From the NCBI GenBank assembly GCA_039030335.1, contig JBCCEJ010000025.1, positions 1 through 64,000 on the forward strand: a DNA stretch of 64,000 nt, read 5' to 3'. The translations under genes were made by a program, and so were the position numbers. How positions within the stretch are numbered: position 1 is the stretch's first letter; each line of letters opens with the position of its first letter. The notes under the pieces are model-generated. The model had not been told where the DNA came from. It searched no databases and worked only from the letters and a program-made list of their open reading frames with translations. This DNA is from JBCCEJ01 sp039030335. Lineage in GTDB: Bacteria; Pseudomonadota; Gammaproteobacteria; HK1. Below are positions 26,305 through 35,493 of this stretch, piece after piece.

Positions 26305-27294
26305 TCACGGCGCCGGAAGCGCCTGCGCAAAGTCGGGATAGTGAACCGCCAGCCAGGTCGCAACCGGCGCGAGCGCGGGTTCATCCAGATGACGCTCCAG
26401 CATCTGCACGACACGCGGAATGTGGCGCAGGTAAGCCGCCTTTCCGTCGCGTTTGAAAAGGCGCACGAAAATGCCGGCGACCTTTGCATGGCGCTGTGCG
26501 GCCAGCACCGGAAACCAGGCGCGAAACGCGTCGCGCGAAGCGGAATCGAGCGACGCTTCGTAGCGCCGCACGATGCGCTCACGCAGTGCCGCGGGCAAGT
26601 CTCGCCTCGCATCTTCAACCAGCGACGCGACGTCGTACGCCGCCGGCCCCAGCAACGCGTCCTGAAAATCCAGGAGGCCGCAGCGCGACACGCCCTCGTG
26701 CCCGTCCAACAGCATCAGGTTATCGACGTGATAGTCCCGCAGCACCAGAGTCGGGGCCGAGTGCGGCAACGAACCCAGAACCTCGCGCCACGCCTGCAAA
26801 TACGCGGCGCCCGCCCCCGTACTCAGTGAAACACCCCGTTTGAACGGGTAATGCCATTCGGTCAACAGCCCGGCTTCGCGGACGAAGGTGTCGGTGTCGT
26901 ACGGCGCCAGCTCGATAGGGTGGCCCTGCCGCGCCAGCGCGATCAGCGTATCGCAGGCAAGTTCGTACAGGGGTGCCTCATCGTGGCCGGTGTTCAGCAG
27001 ACGTGTGAACGTACTGTCGCCAAAGTCCTCGACCAGAACCCAGCCGGCGGCGGCATCTGCAGCCAGGATGCGTGGTGCGCTGAAGCCAAGCGCAATCAGG
27101 TGGCGTGCGATCGCGATAAAAGGGCCGACGGGCTCGAGGTCCGGCGGCGCATCCATCAGTAAGGCCGGCTCCGGGCCGCCTCTCAGGCGAAAGTAGCGGC
27201 GAAACGATGCATCCTCGTTGAGCGCAGCGATCCGCGCCTTAGCGAAACCGTGATCGCGCAGAAATGCCGCGCGCGAGACCTCACGCTCTGTCAC
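26305..27294 (-). CDS. Phosphotransferase, AmgK/APH family
   Basis: This 329-aa protein has the aminoglycoside phosphotransferase fold and most resembles AmgK-type anomeric N-acetylmuramate/N-acetylglucosamine kinases of peptidoglycan recycling. LVLRDYHVDNLMLLDG is the catalytic loop, with the Asp base and the Asn metal ligand. GLLDFQDALLGPAAYDVASL carries the DFG-equivalent Asp. In many proteobacteria amgK is followed by murU, but no nucleotidyltransferase is next to it here. The start is a GTG at 27294, preceded by GTGAGG about ten bases upstream; the open frame to 27423 seems too long. Confidence 0.8.
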   Translation of the reverse strand: MTEREVSRAAFLRDHGFAKARIAALNEDASFRRYFRLRGGPEPALLMDAPPDLEPVGPFIAIARHLIALGFSAPRILAADAAAGWVLVEDFGDSTFTRLLNTGHDEAPLYELACDTLIALARQGHPIELAPYDTDTFVREAGLLTEWHYPFKRGVSLSTGAGAAYLQAWREVLGSLPHSAPTLVLRDYHVDNLMLLDGHEGVSRCGLLDFQDALLGPAAYDVASLVEDARRDLPAALRERIVRRYEASLDSASRDAFRAWFPVLAAQRHAKVAGIFVRLFKRDGKAAYLRHIPRVVQMLERHLDEPALAPVATWLAVHYPDFAQALPAP

Positions 27295-27529
27295 CGGAAC
27301 CGATACCTCACGCTGTTGACCGCATGATGTGAATCTTCGCGTAAGTCGTCGCGCCAGGGAAAGCGCACCGGAGACGCCAGCGGCGCAGAAGCCGGTGCTA
27401 AAGGTTGCAATGCCAAAGCGCACTGGAACTGCCGATTTGGCGTGCTAGCCTTGGCCACAGGTCGCGGCCGGGTGCCCGGCGCGAAGGCGCCGCGCCGGGC
27501 CGGCCGACTGTAATGACGGAACGCTGCTG

Positions 27530-28576
27530 ATGACGCTCCCACAATTTGGACTGAACCGTTTTGACTGGCGCTCGCCAGAGCACTTCGCGACCGACGTCGC
27601 TCGCGCGGAGGCGCTCGGTTGGAACTGGGCGCTGATTCCGGCCTCGTCAATGAAGATCCAGGATCCCTACGTCAATCTGTCCTTCGCCGCTGCGCGAACG
27701 GACCGCATTGGTCTCGGTGTCCTGCTCGACAACCCGGTCGTCAGGCACCCGGCCGTACTGGCTTCATCCATCGCGACCGTGGAACGCATGGCACCTGGCC
27801 GCACCCTGCTGACACTCGGGGTCGGGGATACGGCGGTGCGACTGGTCGGGAGTCGACCAGCGCGTGTAGCGACACTTGAAGCGGCGACCGCGCAGGTCCG
27901 CCAGCTGATGACCGGCGAGCCGGTCGAAGTCGGCGCCGCCCATCCGGCCCGGATGGAGTATCCGGCCACGGCGCCCGTGTGGATCGCGGCAGGGGGCCCG
28001 CGCACGCTGCGCATGGCGGGGCGCGTTGCTGACGGCGTGTTTCTGCGCGTCGGCACGCACACGGCAAACCTGCGCAATGCCTACGCTGAAGTGTGCGCAG
28101 GCGCGCGGGAAGCCGGGCGCGACCCTGAAGACGTTCGCATCGGGCTCATCTTCCACGTCGTGCTGGAGGAAGATTCCGCCAAGGCCGCACTGATCGCGCG
28201 CTCCATGGCGGCCGGCTACTACGAATACTCACCGATGCTCTTCGATGCGCCTGGCTTCGTCTGGGACGGCCCGCCTTGTGAGGAGCTGAAGGCCAGGGTC
28301 TGGCCGGACTTTCACCATCATCCGAAACTCGAAGAATCGGGCGCGCTGGTCGCGTTCCTGAGCGACGAGATCGCCGACGCCTTCGCCATCTACGGCAGCC
28401 CCGACTCGGTCGCTCAGCAACTCGCAGGGGTACTCGACCAGGGCATTCCATGTGACATCCTGGTACCGCACCCGATGCCCACGCCGCGTTTCAAAGGCCC
28501 GCGGCCCGACTACATGCAGCGGTTCAGCGAAGAGGTGCTGCCGCGACTGCGCGCGTTGCACGGTGAGGCGGGCTGA
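27530..28576 (+). CDS. Luciferase-like (LLM class) flavin/F420-dependent oxidoreductase
   Basis: This 348-aa TIM-barrel oxidoreductase is of the bacterial luciferase superfamily. It shows the family's repeated pattern: ARAEALGWNWALIPAS, RTDRIGLGVLLDNPVVRHP, TLLTLGVGDTAVRLVG, PVWIAAGGPRTLRMAGRVADG and the C-terminal YGSPDSVAQQLAGVLDQG. Whether it uses FMN or F420 cannot be told from these motifs. The ATG at 27530 is preceded by GGAACGC. It is divergent from the AmgK-like gene and lies 27 bases before a ROK kinase on the same strand. Confidence 0.88.
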   Translation: MTLPQFGLNRFDWRSPEHFATDVARAEALGWNWALIPASSMKIQDPYVNLSFAAARTDRIGLGVLLDNPVVRHPAVLASSIATVERMAPGRTLLTLGVGDTAVRLVGSRPARVATLEAATAQVRQLMTGEPVEVGAAHPARMEYPATAPVWIAAGGPRTLRMAGRVADGVFLRVGTHTANLRNAYAEVCAGAREAGRDPEDVRIGLIFHVVLEEDSAKAALIARSMAAGYYEYSPMLFDAPGFVWDGPPCEELKARVWPDFHHHPKLEESGALVAFLSDEIADAFAIYGSPDSVAQQLAGVLDQGIPCDILVPHPMPTPRFKGPRPDYMQRFSEEVLPRLRALHGEAG

Positions 28577-28603
28577 CGCCCCACCGATGGCGAACCGGGC
28601 CTG

Positions 28604-29530
28604 ATGCATCGACATCGCTCTCAGGACGTTACGGCCCCTCCACGTATCGGCATCGACCTCGGGGGTACAAAAATCGAAGGCATCGTGCTCGATGATGCCG
28701 GCGAGGAACTGCGCCGCAAACGCATCGCCTCGCCCCGGAACTGCTACGCCAGCACCGTCAGAGCCATCTGCGATCTGGTGCATGAACTCGAACGGCCGTT
28801 CGATACGAACGCGCACGTAGGGGTCGGCATACCGGGCGCCGTGTCGCCTGCCACGGGTCTGGTCAAGAACGCCAATTCAACCTGGTGTAACGGCCGGCCA
28901 CTAGCCGTAGACCTCAGTCGCGCCCTCGAGCGCGAAGTCCGTACCGCCAACGACGCCAACTGCCTCGCGGTATCGGAGGCGTCCGACGGTGCTGGCGCGG
29001 GGTGCGGTCTCGTGTTTGCCGTGATCCTCGGCACCGGCGTTGGCGGCGGCATCGCGATCGACGGTAAACCGAGGACCGGGCCGCATGCGATCGCCGGCGA
29101 ATGGGGCCATAACCCTCTGCCGTGGCCAAGCGCGGAGGAATCGCCCGGACCGTCTTGCTATTGCGGCAAAGCCGGCTGCATCGAGACTTTCCTGTCGGGC
29201 CCGGCCCTGAGCGCGGATCACGCGCTGCGCCACAGCGAGACACTGACACCTGAGCGCATCATCGAACGGCTCGACATCGACGACCCCCACGCCGTCGCGA
29301 CGTGGCAGCGGTACGTCGACCGGCTCGCGCGCGCGCTGGCGCACGTCGCCAACATCCTCGACCCTGACGTCATCGTGCTGGGCGGGGGCCTGTCGAACAT
29401 CGGGCGACTGTACGAGGCACTGCCGACGGCTGTTGCGCCATACGTGTTCTCTGACGTCTTCGCGACACCGATTCGTCGGGCCACGCACGGCGATTCGAGC
29501 GGCGTGCGCGGTGCCGCATGGCTATGGTGA
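28604..29530 (+). CDS. ROK-family sugar kinase
   Basis: This 308-aa kinase is of the ROK family (glucokinase, fructokinase, N-acetylglucosamine kinase). It has the phosphate-1 motif GIDLGGTKIEGIVLDD and the catalytic Asp in TANDANCLAVSEA. ILGTGVGGGIAIDG binds ATP, and the zinc motif is CYCGKAGCIETFLSGPAL. VIVLGGGLSNIG is the adenosine motif. The first ~12 residues precede the domain and may be unconserved. The sugar is most likely a hexose or GlcNAc, by family. Its stop lies inside the start region of the DUF2877 gene (13-base overlap), suggesting co-translation. Confidence 0.9.
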   Translation: MHRHRSQDVTAPPRIGIDLGGTKIEGIVLDDAGEELRRKRIASPRNCYASTVRAICDLVHELERPFDTNAHVGVGIPGAVSPATGLVKNANSTWCNGRPLAVDLSRALEREVRTANDANCLAVSEASDGAGAGCGLVFAVILGTGVGGGIAIDGKPRTGPHAIAGEWGHNPLPWPSAEESPGPSCYCGKAGCIETFLSGPALSADHALRHSETLTPERIIERLDIDDPHAVATWQRYVDRLARALAHVANILDPDVIVLGGGLSNIGRLYEALPTAVAPYVFSDVFATPIRRATHGDSSGVRGAAWLW

Positions 29531-30480
29531 ATACCTACGCTGGGCATCCGGGAAGAAAGACTACTCTTACTCGCCGCCGTCACGTCTCCACGACGCGTTT
29601 CCCAGCGAGGCCCACGGGGCAGGTCGAACGCGGCGGCGCGCAGGCGCTATCGCGAGTGCGGCGCAGCGCGGTGGGTGAAGTCGCATTCGTATTCGCGCGT
29701 AGCGCGTATCTGCGCACCCGCGAAGACGCGCTCGTCGCGCTCTTGCCACTCGATCAGGATGCTGGGCCGCTGCATCTGCATCTAAGCGGATTCGAGCAAA
29801 ATTTCGGCAGGATCCACCAAGGCGATCGCTGGCGGGTCAGGAACGATATCGTCGAAGGGCCGGATTTTGCGATCTGCCTGTCGGCAGCGAGCCAGTGGCA
29901 CGCCCCCCCGATCCGGGCCTGCGCTCAACTGCCGTACCCCGAGCTGCTGCAACCGCTCGCTACACTCTCGGGCCGTAGCGACGTTCTGGACACGCTTATC
30001 GGCAACGCCGACAGTCCACTCTGGCCGGCACGGCTGAGCGCGGCCATGAGCGCGCTCGGCCACTGGATCCATGGGTCGCCGACCGGCAGCGCGGGCGGCG
30101 AGACGCCAGCTACGCAGCCCGCGCCAGCTTGTGCAGTCGCCGCACTCATCGGGGCGGGGCGTGGACTGACCCCGGCAGGTGACGACCTGCTGGCAGGCGT
30201 TGCGTTGGCGCTTCGGGCGTTGGCGCCCGAACGCCTTGGCGCTCTGAGCGGGGCGGTCGGTAGCCGTTTGCAGTTCACGCATCCCATCAGCGCGGCACTG
30301 CTTCGGGAAGCTCTGGAGGGTCGGGCCAGCGCCACGGCACACCATGTTCTGGACAGCCTCATCGACAACGACCTGACCGGCCACTCCATCACGCGGCTAC
30401 ATCGCGCGGGCGCATCGTCCGGATTCGATATGCTGGCCGGTATGCTGCTCGTCACGCACAAGGCGACTCCCGCATGTTGA
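29518..30480 (+). CDS. DUF2877 protein (AllH/YlbF-like)
   Basis: This 320-aa protein carries the DUF2877 hallmark ALIGAGRGLTPAGDDLLAGV, followed by LQFTHPISAALLREALEG and SGFDMLAGMLL. In E. coli the DUF2877 protein YlbF (AllH), with FdrA and YlbE, is reported to form oxamate carbamoyltransferase at the end of allantoin breakdown. No FdrA or YlbE homologue is in this window, so the same activity is not established. It overlaps both the ROK kinase upstream and a gamma-glutamyltransferase-family gene downstream by 13 and 7 bases. The first ~40 residues look unconserved and a later start is possible. Confidence 0.82.
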   Translation: MAMVNTYAGHPGRKTTLTRRRHVSTTRFPARPTGQVERGGAQALSRVRRSAVGEVAFVFARSAYLRTREDALVALLPLDQDAGPLHLHLSGFEQNFGRIHQGDRWRVRNDIVEGPDFAICLSAASQWHAPPIRACAQLPYPELLQPLATLSGRSDVLDTLIGNADSPLWPARLSAAMSALGHWIHGSPTGSAGGETPATQPAPACAVAALIGAGRGLTPAGDDLLAGVALALRALAPERLGALSGAVGSRLQFTHPISAALLREALEGRASATAHHVLDSLIDNDLTGHSITRLHRAGASSGFDMLAGMLLVTHKATPAC

Positions 30481-32069
30481 ACACTCCTTCGGCCTATCGC
30501 GGCGTCGTGACGGCTCCCCATCATCTGGCCGCGCAAAGTGGTTTGCTGGTGCTGCGCGAAGGTGGCAATGCCATCGAAGCAATGCTGGCAGCCGCCGCGA
30601 CCATTGCGGTCGTGTACCCGCACATGAACTCCATCGGCGGCGATGGTTTCTGGCTGGTCGGCGTGCCCGGCGCGCCACCGGTCGCGATCGACGCCTGCGG
30701 CGGCGCGGCGGATGCGGCAACCCCGTCGCTCTACCGGGGGATGAGCGCCATTCCGCCGCGGGGGCCGCTCGCGGCCAATACCGTCGCAGGCACCGTATCG
30801 GGCTGGGGTGAGGCCGAGCGGCTGAGCCATGACCTGGGTGGTCATCTGCCGTTGGAGCGACTGCTCGAAGATGCCATCCACTACGCCGAACGCGGCGTGC
30901 CCGTTACGGCCGGCCAGCATCGTCTCACGGTGGCGAAACACGCTGAGATGGGTCAGTCGCCCGGGTTTGGCGAGCTGTTCATGCCCGGCGGCGCGGCTCC
31001 GCCGCCCGGCGCGGCCCACACGAACAGCGCGCTTGCTGAGACCCTTCGCGAGATCGCGCGCTTCGGGCCGGACAGCTTCTATCGAGGGCCGCTCGCAGAG
31101 CGCATCGCCGCCGACCTTGCCCGGGTTGGCGCACCGGTCAGCGCTGACGATCTGGCGCGCCATCAGGCAGCCCGCTGCGTGCCGTTGGAAGTCACTACCG
31201 GGGTCGGCCGGCTGTACAACACGCGTCCACCTACACAGGGCGTGAGTTCATTGCAGATCCTGGCTTTATTCGACCGGCTAAAGCACGGCGGCGCACCCGT
31301 GGAGCCAGAGTCATTTGGCTTTGTCCACGCCCTGGTGGAGGCCACCAAGCAGGCGTTCATCACGCGCAACCGCGAGGTCACTGACCCCGCTTACATGCGG
31401 CGCGAACCCGAGGCGTTGCTGACCGATGAGGAACTCGCCGCCATGGCAGCCCGCATCGACCTGCAACGGGCACGACCCTGGCCGCACGCCGGACAACCGG
31501 GTGACACCATATGGATGGGCGCTGTCGACCGCGACGGTATCGCGGTCAGCTTCATCCAGAGCATCTACTGGGAGTTCGGCTCCGGGGTGGTGCTGGAGGA
31601 AACGGGCATTCAGTGGCAGAACCGCGGATCGAGTTTCGCGCTCGATGCCGGCGCACCAAACGCGCTGGCGCCAGGCCGTAAGCCGTTCCATACGCTGAAT
31701 CCGGCCATGGCGCGCCTGCACGACGGGCGTACGATCACCTACGGCACGATGGGCGGCGAGGGACAGCCGCAGACGCAGGCAGCCATCTTCTCGCGCTATG
31801 CCATGTCCGGGCAGGACCTGCAGGCGGCCATCACTGCGCCGCGCTGGCTGTTGGGGCGTACGTGGGGGGACGAAAGTACGAATCTCAAGGTCGAAAGTCG
31901 CCTCGAGCCCGACACCGTCGAGGCGTTGCGCAACGCCGGTCACGACATCGAGGTGGTCGGCCCGTTCAGCGACATGATGGGCCATGCAGGGGCGGTCGTG
32001 CAGCACGCCAACGGCTTGATAGAAGGCGCAACCGATCCGCGAAGCGATGGCGTCGTTGCGGCTTTCTGA
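30474..32069 (+). CDS. Gamma-glutamyltransferase-family Ntn hydrolase, candidate oxamate amidohydrolase (HpxW-like)
   Basis: This 531-aa protein is of the gamma-glutamyltranspeptidase fold, which self-cleaves to expose a catalytic Thr. The predicted nucleophile is Thr345 in GDTIWMGAVDRDGIAVSFI, followed by IYWEFGSGVVLEETGIQWQN and YGTMGGEGQPQTQA. It lacks the signal peptide of secreted GGTs and the usual TTHYSVVD context. Length and the GDT-W pattern resemble cytoplasmic paralogues such as HpxW of Klebsiella, an oxamate amidohydrolase of purine degradation. The overlap with the AllH-like DUF2877 gene and the nearby urate pathway support that reading. Ordinary GGT or cephalosporin-acylase-like activity remains possible. 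Confidence 0.85.
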   Translation: MLNTPSAYRGVVTAPHHLAAQSGLLVLREGGNAIEAMLAAAATIAVVYPHMNSIGGDGFWLVGVPGAPPVAIDACGGAADAATPSLYRGMSAIPPRGPLAANTVAGTVSGWGEAERLSHDLGGHLPLERLLEDAIHYAERGVPVTAGQHRLTVAKHAEMGQSPGFGELFMPGGAAPPPGAAHTNSALAETLREIARFGPDSFYRGPLAERIAADLARVGAPVSADDLARHQAARCVPLEVTTGVGRLYNTRPPTQGVSSLQILALFDRLKHGGAPVEPESFGFVHALVEATKQAFITRNREVTDPAYMRREPEALLTDEELAAMAARIDLQRARPWPHAGQPGDTIWMGAVDRDGIAVSFIQSIYWEFGSGVVLEETGIQWQNRGSSFALDAGAPNALAPGRKPFHTLNPAMARLHDGRTITYGTMGGEGQPQTQAAIFSRYAMSGQDLQAAITAPRWLLGRTWGDESTNLKVESRLEPDTVEALRNAGHDIEVVGPFSDMMGHAGAVVQHANGLIEGATDPRSDGVVAAF

Positions 32070-32136
32070 ACAACCGCTTCGGCACCGCCGACATCCCCTG
32101 ACACGTACGCAGCCGAGCAGATGCGTGGGAGCATTC

Positions 32137-33513
32137 CTAATCGCGCACGCGGGTCTCGAGTTCCGCGAACCGCTCGGCGAGCGTCCTGACGAACGCGCCC
32201 ATCGCGGTGTCAAGACCGAGCCCTTCTTCCAGAACCGCGCGCGAGACCTCCCGTAGTTCGAGGTCGGTCAGCGCATCGATACTGGATGTCCGGGCGCCGC
32301 CGGTCAGAATCGCCATCTCGCCGAATACATCGCCCGGGCCAAGTTCCCTCAACCGCATGCGCTTACCGTCGCGCATCTGATAGGCCTCGCAGGCGCCGCT
32401 CACGATCACGTACGCAGTGGCGGCGTTATCACCCTCGGCGATGACGGTGTCACCCGCGCTGAAAGTCACGGTCGGCAAATGACTTGCGCCGCTAAGGAAT
32501 GCCTGCAGATCGTGTTTGAGTTCCGCCGTCGTCTGGTACCGGGCCTCCGGGTCGCGCGCCAGCGCCTTCATGACTATGCGCTTCAACTCCTCGGGCAGCA
32601 CCACGTCGCCCAGATACAGTTGCGGATCGGGCGCCGACTCGGTGCGCGCCAGCGCCACTACCTCGGCCGCCCGTTTCGCGACGAATGGCGGGCGGCCGGT
32701 CAACACCTTGTACATCGTCGCCCCCACGAGAAACACATCGGTGCGCGCATCCTGCATGGAGGCTTCGCCATAGGTCATTTCGGGCGACATGTAAGCCGGC
32801 GTGCCCAGCACTACCGGACCGTTCTCCGCGGCCTTCTCGAGCACATCGTCGTCGACCATGACGGGCGCGTCGGTCAGGTCATCGCGCAGCAACGCGATGC
32901 CCCAGTCGAACAGATAGACCTGGCCAAAGTCGCCGACGATGATGTTCTCGGGTTTGATATCCCGGTGGATCACGCCGCGGCTGTGCGCGTAGGAGAGCGC
33001 ATCACAAACCCGGATCACGACGCGCGCCAGCTCGCGGAGGTGCCGCGAGGTCATGCGCTCGACCGGATCAGCCGGCAACAGATCGGCGAGCAGCGCGCCT
33101 TCGATCTTGCGCATGTTCAGGTAATGCGCGCCTTCGTGATCGGTGCCGAACTCGTAGAACGGCACGATGTTCGGGTGTTCGAGCTGACCGGTGATCTGTG
33201 CTTCCCGGACAAACTGCCCGATCGCCATCGGCTCGGTGGCAAAGGCATGGCTTATGACCTTCAAAGCGGTACGCCGCCTGAGCCCGAGATCCTGTACGTC
33301 GTGTACAACGGCCATGCCGCCGCGCCCCAGTTCACCAACCGGGTGGAACCTCTGCAGCAGACTTCCGACCGCTTCGGTTCCGGCTTCCGCACTCGCTTCA
33401 CGCGCCGCCGAGACCTGCGTGTGAGTACTGGACAGCCACTCTCTAAGGCCCTTCAGCATGGTCGACCCCGCAGTTGTTTCAGCCGCTTGCAGCCGTCGTC
33501 TGGTGAGCCGCAT
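32137..33513 (-). CDS. Serine/threonine protein kinase with C-terminal cyclic-nucleotide-binding domain
   Basis: This protein of about 458 aa fuses two regulatory modules. The Hanks-type kinase (about residues 35-310) has GRGGMAVVHDV, the lysine in TALKVIS, catalytic IHRDIKPENIIV, a DWG instead of DFG (YLFDWGIALL) and GTPAYMSPEMTYG. The cNMP domain (about 325-445) has FSAGDTVIAEGDNA and the phosphate-binding cassette GEMAILTGGARTSSID with its arginine intact. No membrane segment or extracellular sensor is present. The start is uncertain: an ATG at 33513, a GTG at 33531 and an ATG at 33459 are all in frame, and none has a clear ribosome binding site. Confidence 0.9.
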   Translation of the reverse strand: MRLTRRRLQAAETTAGSTMLKGLREWLSSTHTQVSAAREASAEAGTEAVGSLLQRFHPVGELGRGGMAVVHDVQDLGLRRRTALKVISHAFATEPMAIGQFVREAQITGQLEHPNIVPFYEFGTDHEGAHYLNMRKIEGALLADLLPADPVERMTSRHLRELARVVIRVCDALSYAHSRGVIHRDIKPENIIVGDFGQVYLFDWGIALLRDDLTDAPVMVDDDVLEKAAENGPVVLGTPAYMSPEMTYGEASMQDARTDVFLVGATMYKVLTGRPPFVAKRAAEVVALARTESAPDPQLYLGDVVLPEELKRIVMKALARDPEARYQTTAELKHDLQAFLSGASHLPTVTFSAGDTVIAEGDNAATAYVIVSGACEAYQMRDGKRMRLRELGPGDVFGEMAILTGGARTSSIDALTDLELREVSRAVLEEGLGLDTAMGAFVRTLAERFAELETRVRD

Positions 33514-33620
33514 GGTGCCATATCCAAACACCCCGATGGCGTCCGAGAGTACCGCCGCGTAGCCCCGTCAGTAGTCGGCGGCTTAACATCGCACTATTTC
33601 AGGCCGACCCGAGGAACACC

Positions 33621-34364
33621 TTGGAGCAGACCCTTGCCCTCATCTTTGGCGCCTTCTTCATCTCGGCGTTTCTAAAAGGCATCACCGGCCTGGGCTTCTC
33701 GACCATCTGTCTGGCGCTGTTGGCGAGCGTCGTCGACCTCAAGCTCGCGATTCCGATGGTGCTGATACCGTCGCTCGGCAGCAACATCCTGGTGATGCGC
33801 CAGGCGGGCCACTTCCGCGCCACGCTAAGCGAGTTCAAGTGGCTGTATATCGCGGCCCTGCCCGGCTTGATCGCCGGCCTGGCTCTGCTGGGATCGCTGC
33901 GCTCGGCCAGCACCGCGGCGGTACTGGGAGCCGTGCTGGTGGTCTACGCGGTATTTGCGCTCGCGAATCCAACTTTCGAACTGAGAGCATCGCTCAAGCG
34001 CACACTGCAGATCCCGACGGGTGTACTGACGGGCCTCATCAACGGCGCGACCGGATCGCAGGTGATGCCGGTGCTGCCATTCCTGATGTCCGTTGGTCTG
34101 CCCCCGGAACGCTTCGTACAGGCGATCAACATTTCGTTCACGGCTTCGTCGCTGGTCATGATGTCCGGGCTCATCTACCTGGGTCTGTTGGACTGGACGA
34201 AGGCGTTAACGTCGGCAGGCGGTCTGATACCGGTTTATGTCGGTATCAAACTCGGCGGTCGTCTGCGGCGGCGCCTGCCGGAGCGCGGCTTTCGAATCGC
34301 GGTTCTCGTCATGCTGATTGCGCTCGGCCTCAATCTGCTGAGAGCATGGGCGGTATCGACGTGA
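33621..34364 (+). CDS. TauE/SafE-family transporter
   Basis: This 247-aa membrane protein is of the TauE/SafE (DUF81) family, with about seven to eight hydrophobic segments. The first is FFISAFLKGITGLGFSTICL, with the family's conserved Gly-rich turn, and a matching repeat is VLTGLINGATGSQVMPVL. Family members are linked to export of sulfite, sulfoacetate and other small anions. The start is a TTG at 33621, six bases after GAGGAAC, which is a good ribosome binding site. Neighbours give no sulfur context; with the purine genes nearby, an organic-acid role is also possible. Confidence 0.88.
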   Translation: MEQTLALIFGAFFISAFLKGITGLGFSTICLALLASVVDLKLAIPMVLIPSLGSNILVMRQAGHFRATLSEFKWLYIAALPGLIAGLALLGSLRSASTAAVLGAVLVVYAVFALANPTFELRASLKRTLQIPTGVLTGLINGATGSQVMPVLPFLMSVGLPPERFVQAINISFTASSLVMMSGLIYLGLLDWTKALTSAGGLIPVYVGIKLGGRLRRRLPERGFRIAVLVMLIALGLNLLRAWAVST

Positions 34365-34497
34365 AAGCCGGTGCGGGCACGCCCAGCCCAAGCGTGGCTG
34401 TGACCTCAGACTTAGAAATTCTCGTGTCTTGACCCTTACCCGGGAATTTGCTTCCAGGCTAGTCTGAGACAGATATTCCGGGCCCGGCACAACTCCG

Positions 34498-35493
34498 ATG
34501 AACGCAGTCTTCTGCTCACCAAGAGACTCCGGTGCAGGCCCGGAGCCGCCTCCACGCGAAAGCCTCGGATTCCTGTTGGTGCCGGGCTTTTCAATGCTGG
34601 ATCTGGCGGCCGCTTCGGAGGTCCTCGGGGCCGCCAACTCGGCCCTGGGTGCCGAACGCTACGTCTGGAATACGTTGTCGCAAGACGGTGGGCCCGTGAC
34701 GTCGAACACGGGGATCACGTTCGCCGTCAACCAGTCACCTGCGAACGTCGCGACGCTCGACTATCTGTTCGTCTGCGCAGCCGCGGGCCAACACCCGGAA
34801 TCTGATGCAGAGTTGCACATGTGGCTGCGCAACCTCGAACGCAGGGGTTGCAAGCTCGGCGCACTCGGCACGGGAACCGTCGTGCTGGCACGGGCCAACG
34901 TTTTGAAAGACCGCCGGTGCACGGTGCACTGGCAGGCGCGTCCACAGCTTCACGAACGCTTTCCAGAAGCGCTGGTGTCCAACGACGTATTCGTCGCCGA
35001 CCGGGGTCTGCTCACGTGCTCTGGCGGGACGTCGGTGCCAGACCTGTTTCTCTACATCGTCCGGGAACGCGTGGGCCGTGACGTTGCCGAGAGTGTCGCG
35101 ATGCAACTGCAGGTCGACCGCATGCGCACGCCCGGCGACGAACAGCAAAGTGCGCCCGTCCCAGCCCTGACCACCCGGCCGCGCAAGCTGCAGTTCGCGA
35201 TTCGTGAGATGGAAGCGGCGCTCGACAATCCCGTTTCGCCGCGCTCCATCGCGGCCAAAGCGGGCGTGACGACCCGGCATCTGCAACGTCTGTTCCAGAG
35301 CCACACCGGCGCCTCGCCAGCCCGCTTCTACATGGACTTGCGTTTGAAACGCGCGCGCCTGCTGTTGGAACAAACCCACATGCCGATTCTGGAAGTTGCG
35401 GTCGCTGTCGGCTTTTCCTCACACTCGCATTTTTCGAAGCGATACCGGGAACGCTTCGGTGTGACACCCGTTCAAAGCCGCGCGACCTGCTGA
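34498..35493 (+). CDS. GlxA-family transcriptional regulator (DJ-1/PfpI + AraC)
   Basis: This 331-aa regulator has an N-terminal class I amidotransferase-like domain, starting LGFLLVPGFSMLDLAAASEVL. A TGTVVLARA segment stands where related proteins have a nucleophile Cys. The C-terminal AraC DNA-binding domain (about residues 225-325) shows VSPRSIAAKAGVTTRHLQRL and VAVAVGFSSHSHFSKRYRER. GlxA-type proteins sense small nitrogen compounds in other proteobacteria. It converges on guaD and overlaps it by 22 bases at the stops. Control of the adjacent guaD-puuD-xdh operon is a reasonable inference. Confidence 0.9.
   Translation: MNAVFCSPRDSGAGPEPPPRESLGFLLVPGFSMLDLAAASEVLGAANSALGAERYVWNTLSQDGGPVTSNTGITFAVNQSPANVATLDYLFVCAAAGQHPESDAELHMWLRNLERRGCKLGALGTGTVVLARANVLKDRRCTVHWQARPQLHERFPEALVSNDVFVADRGLLTCSGGTSVPDLFLYIVRERVGRDVAESVAMQLQVDRMRTPGDEQQSAPVPALTTRPRKLQFAIREMEAALDNPVSPRSIAAKAGVTTRHLQRLFQSHTGASPARFYMDLRLKRARLLLEQTHMPILEVAVAVGFSSHSHFSKRYRERFGVTPVQSRATC

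Noticed and set aside
29925..31163. 412-aa open frame on the minus strand
   Set aside because: It runs antisense to the DUF2877 and GGT-family genes, with Arg/Ser/Ala-rich composition and no motifs.
32479..33675. 398-aa plus-strand open frame over the kinase gene
   Set aside because: The opposite strand carries intact kinase and cNMP motifs; this frame has none.
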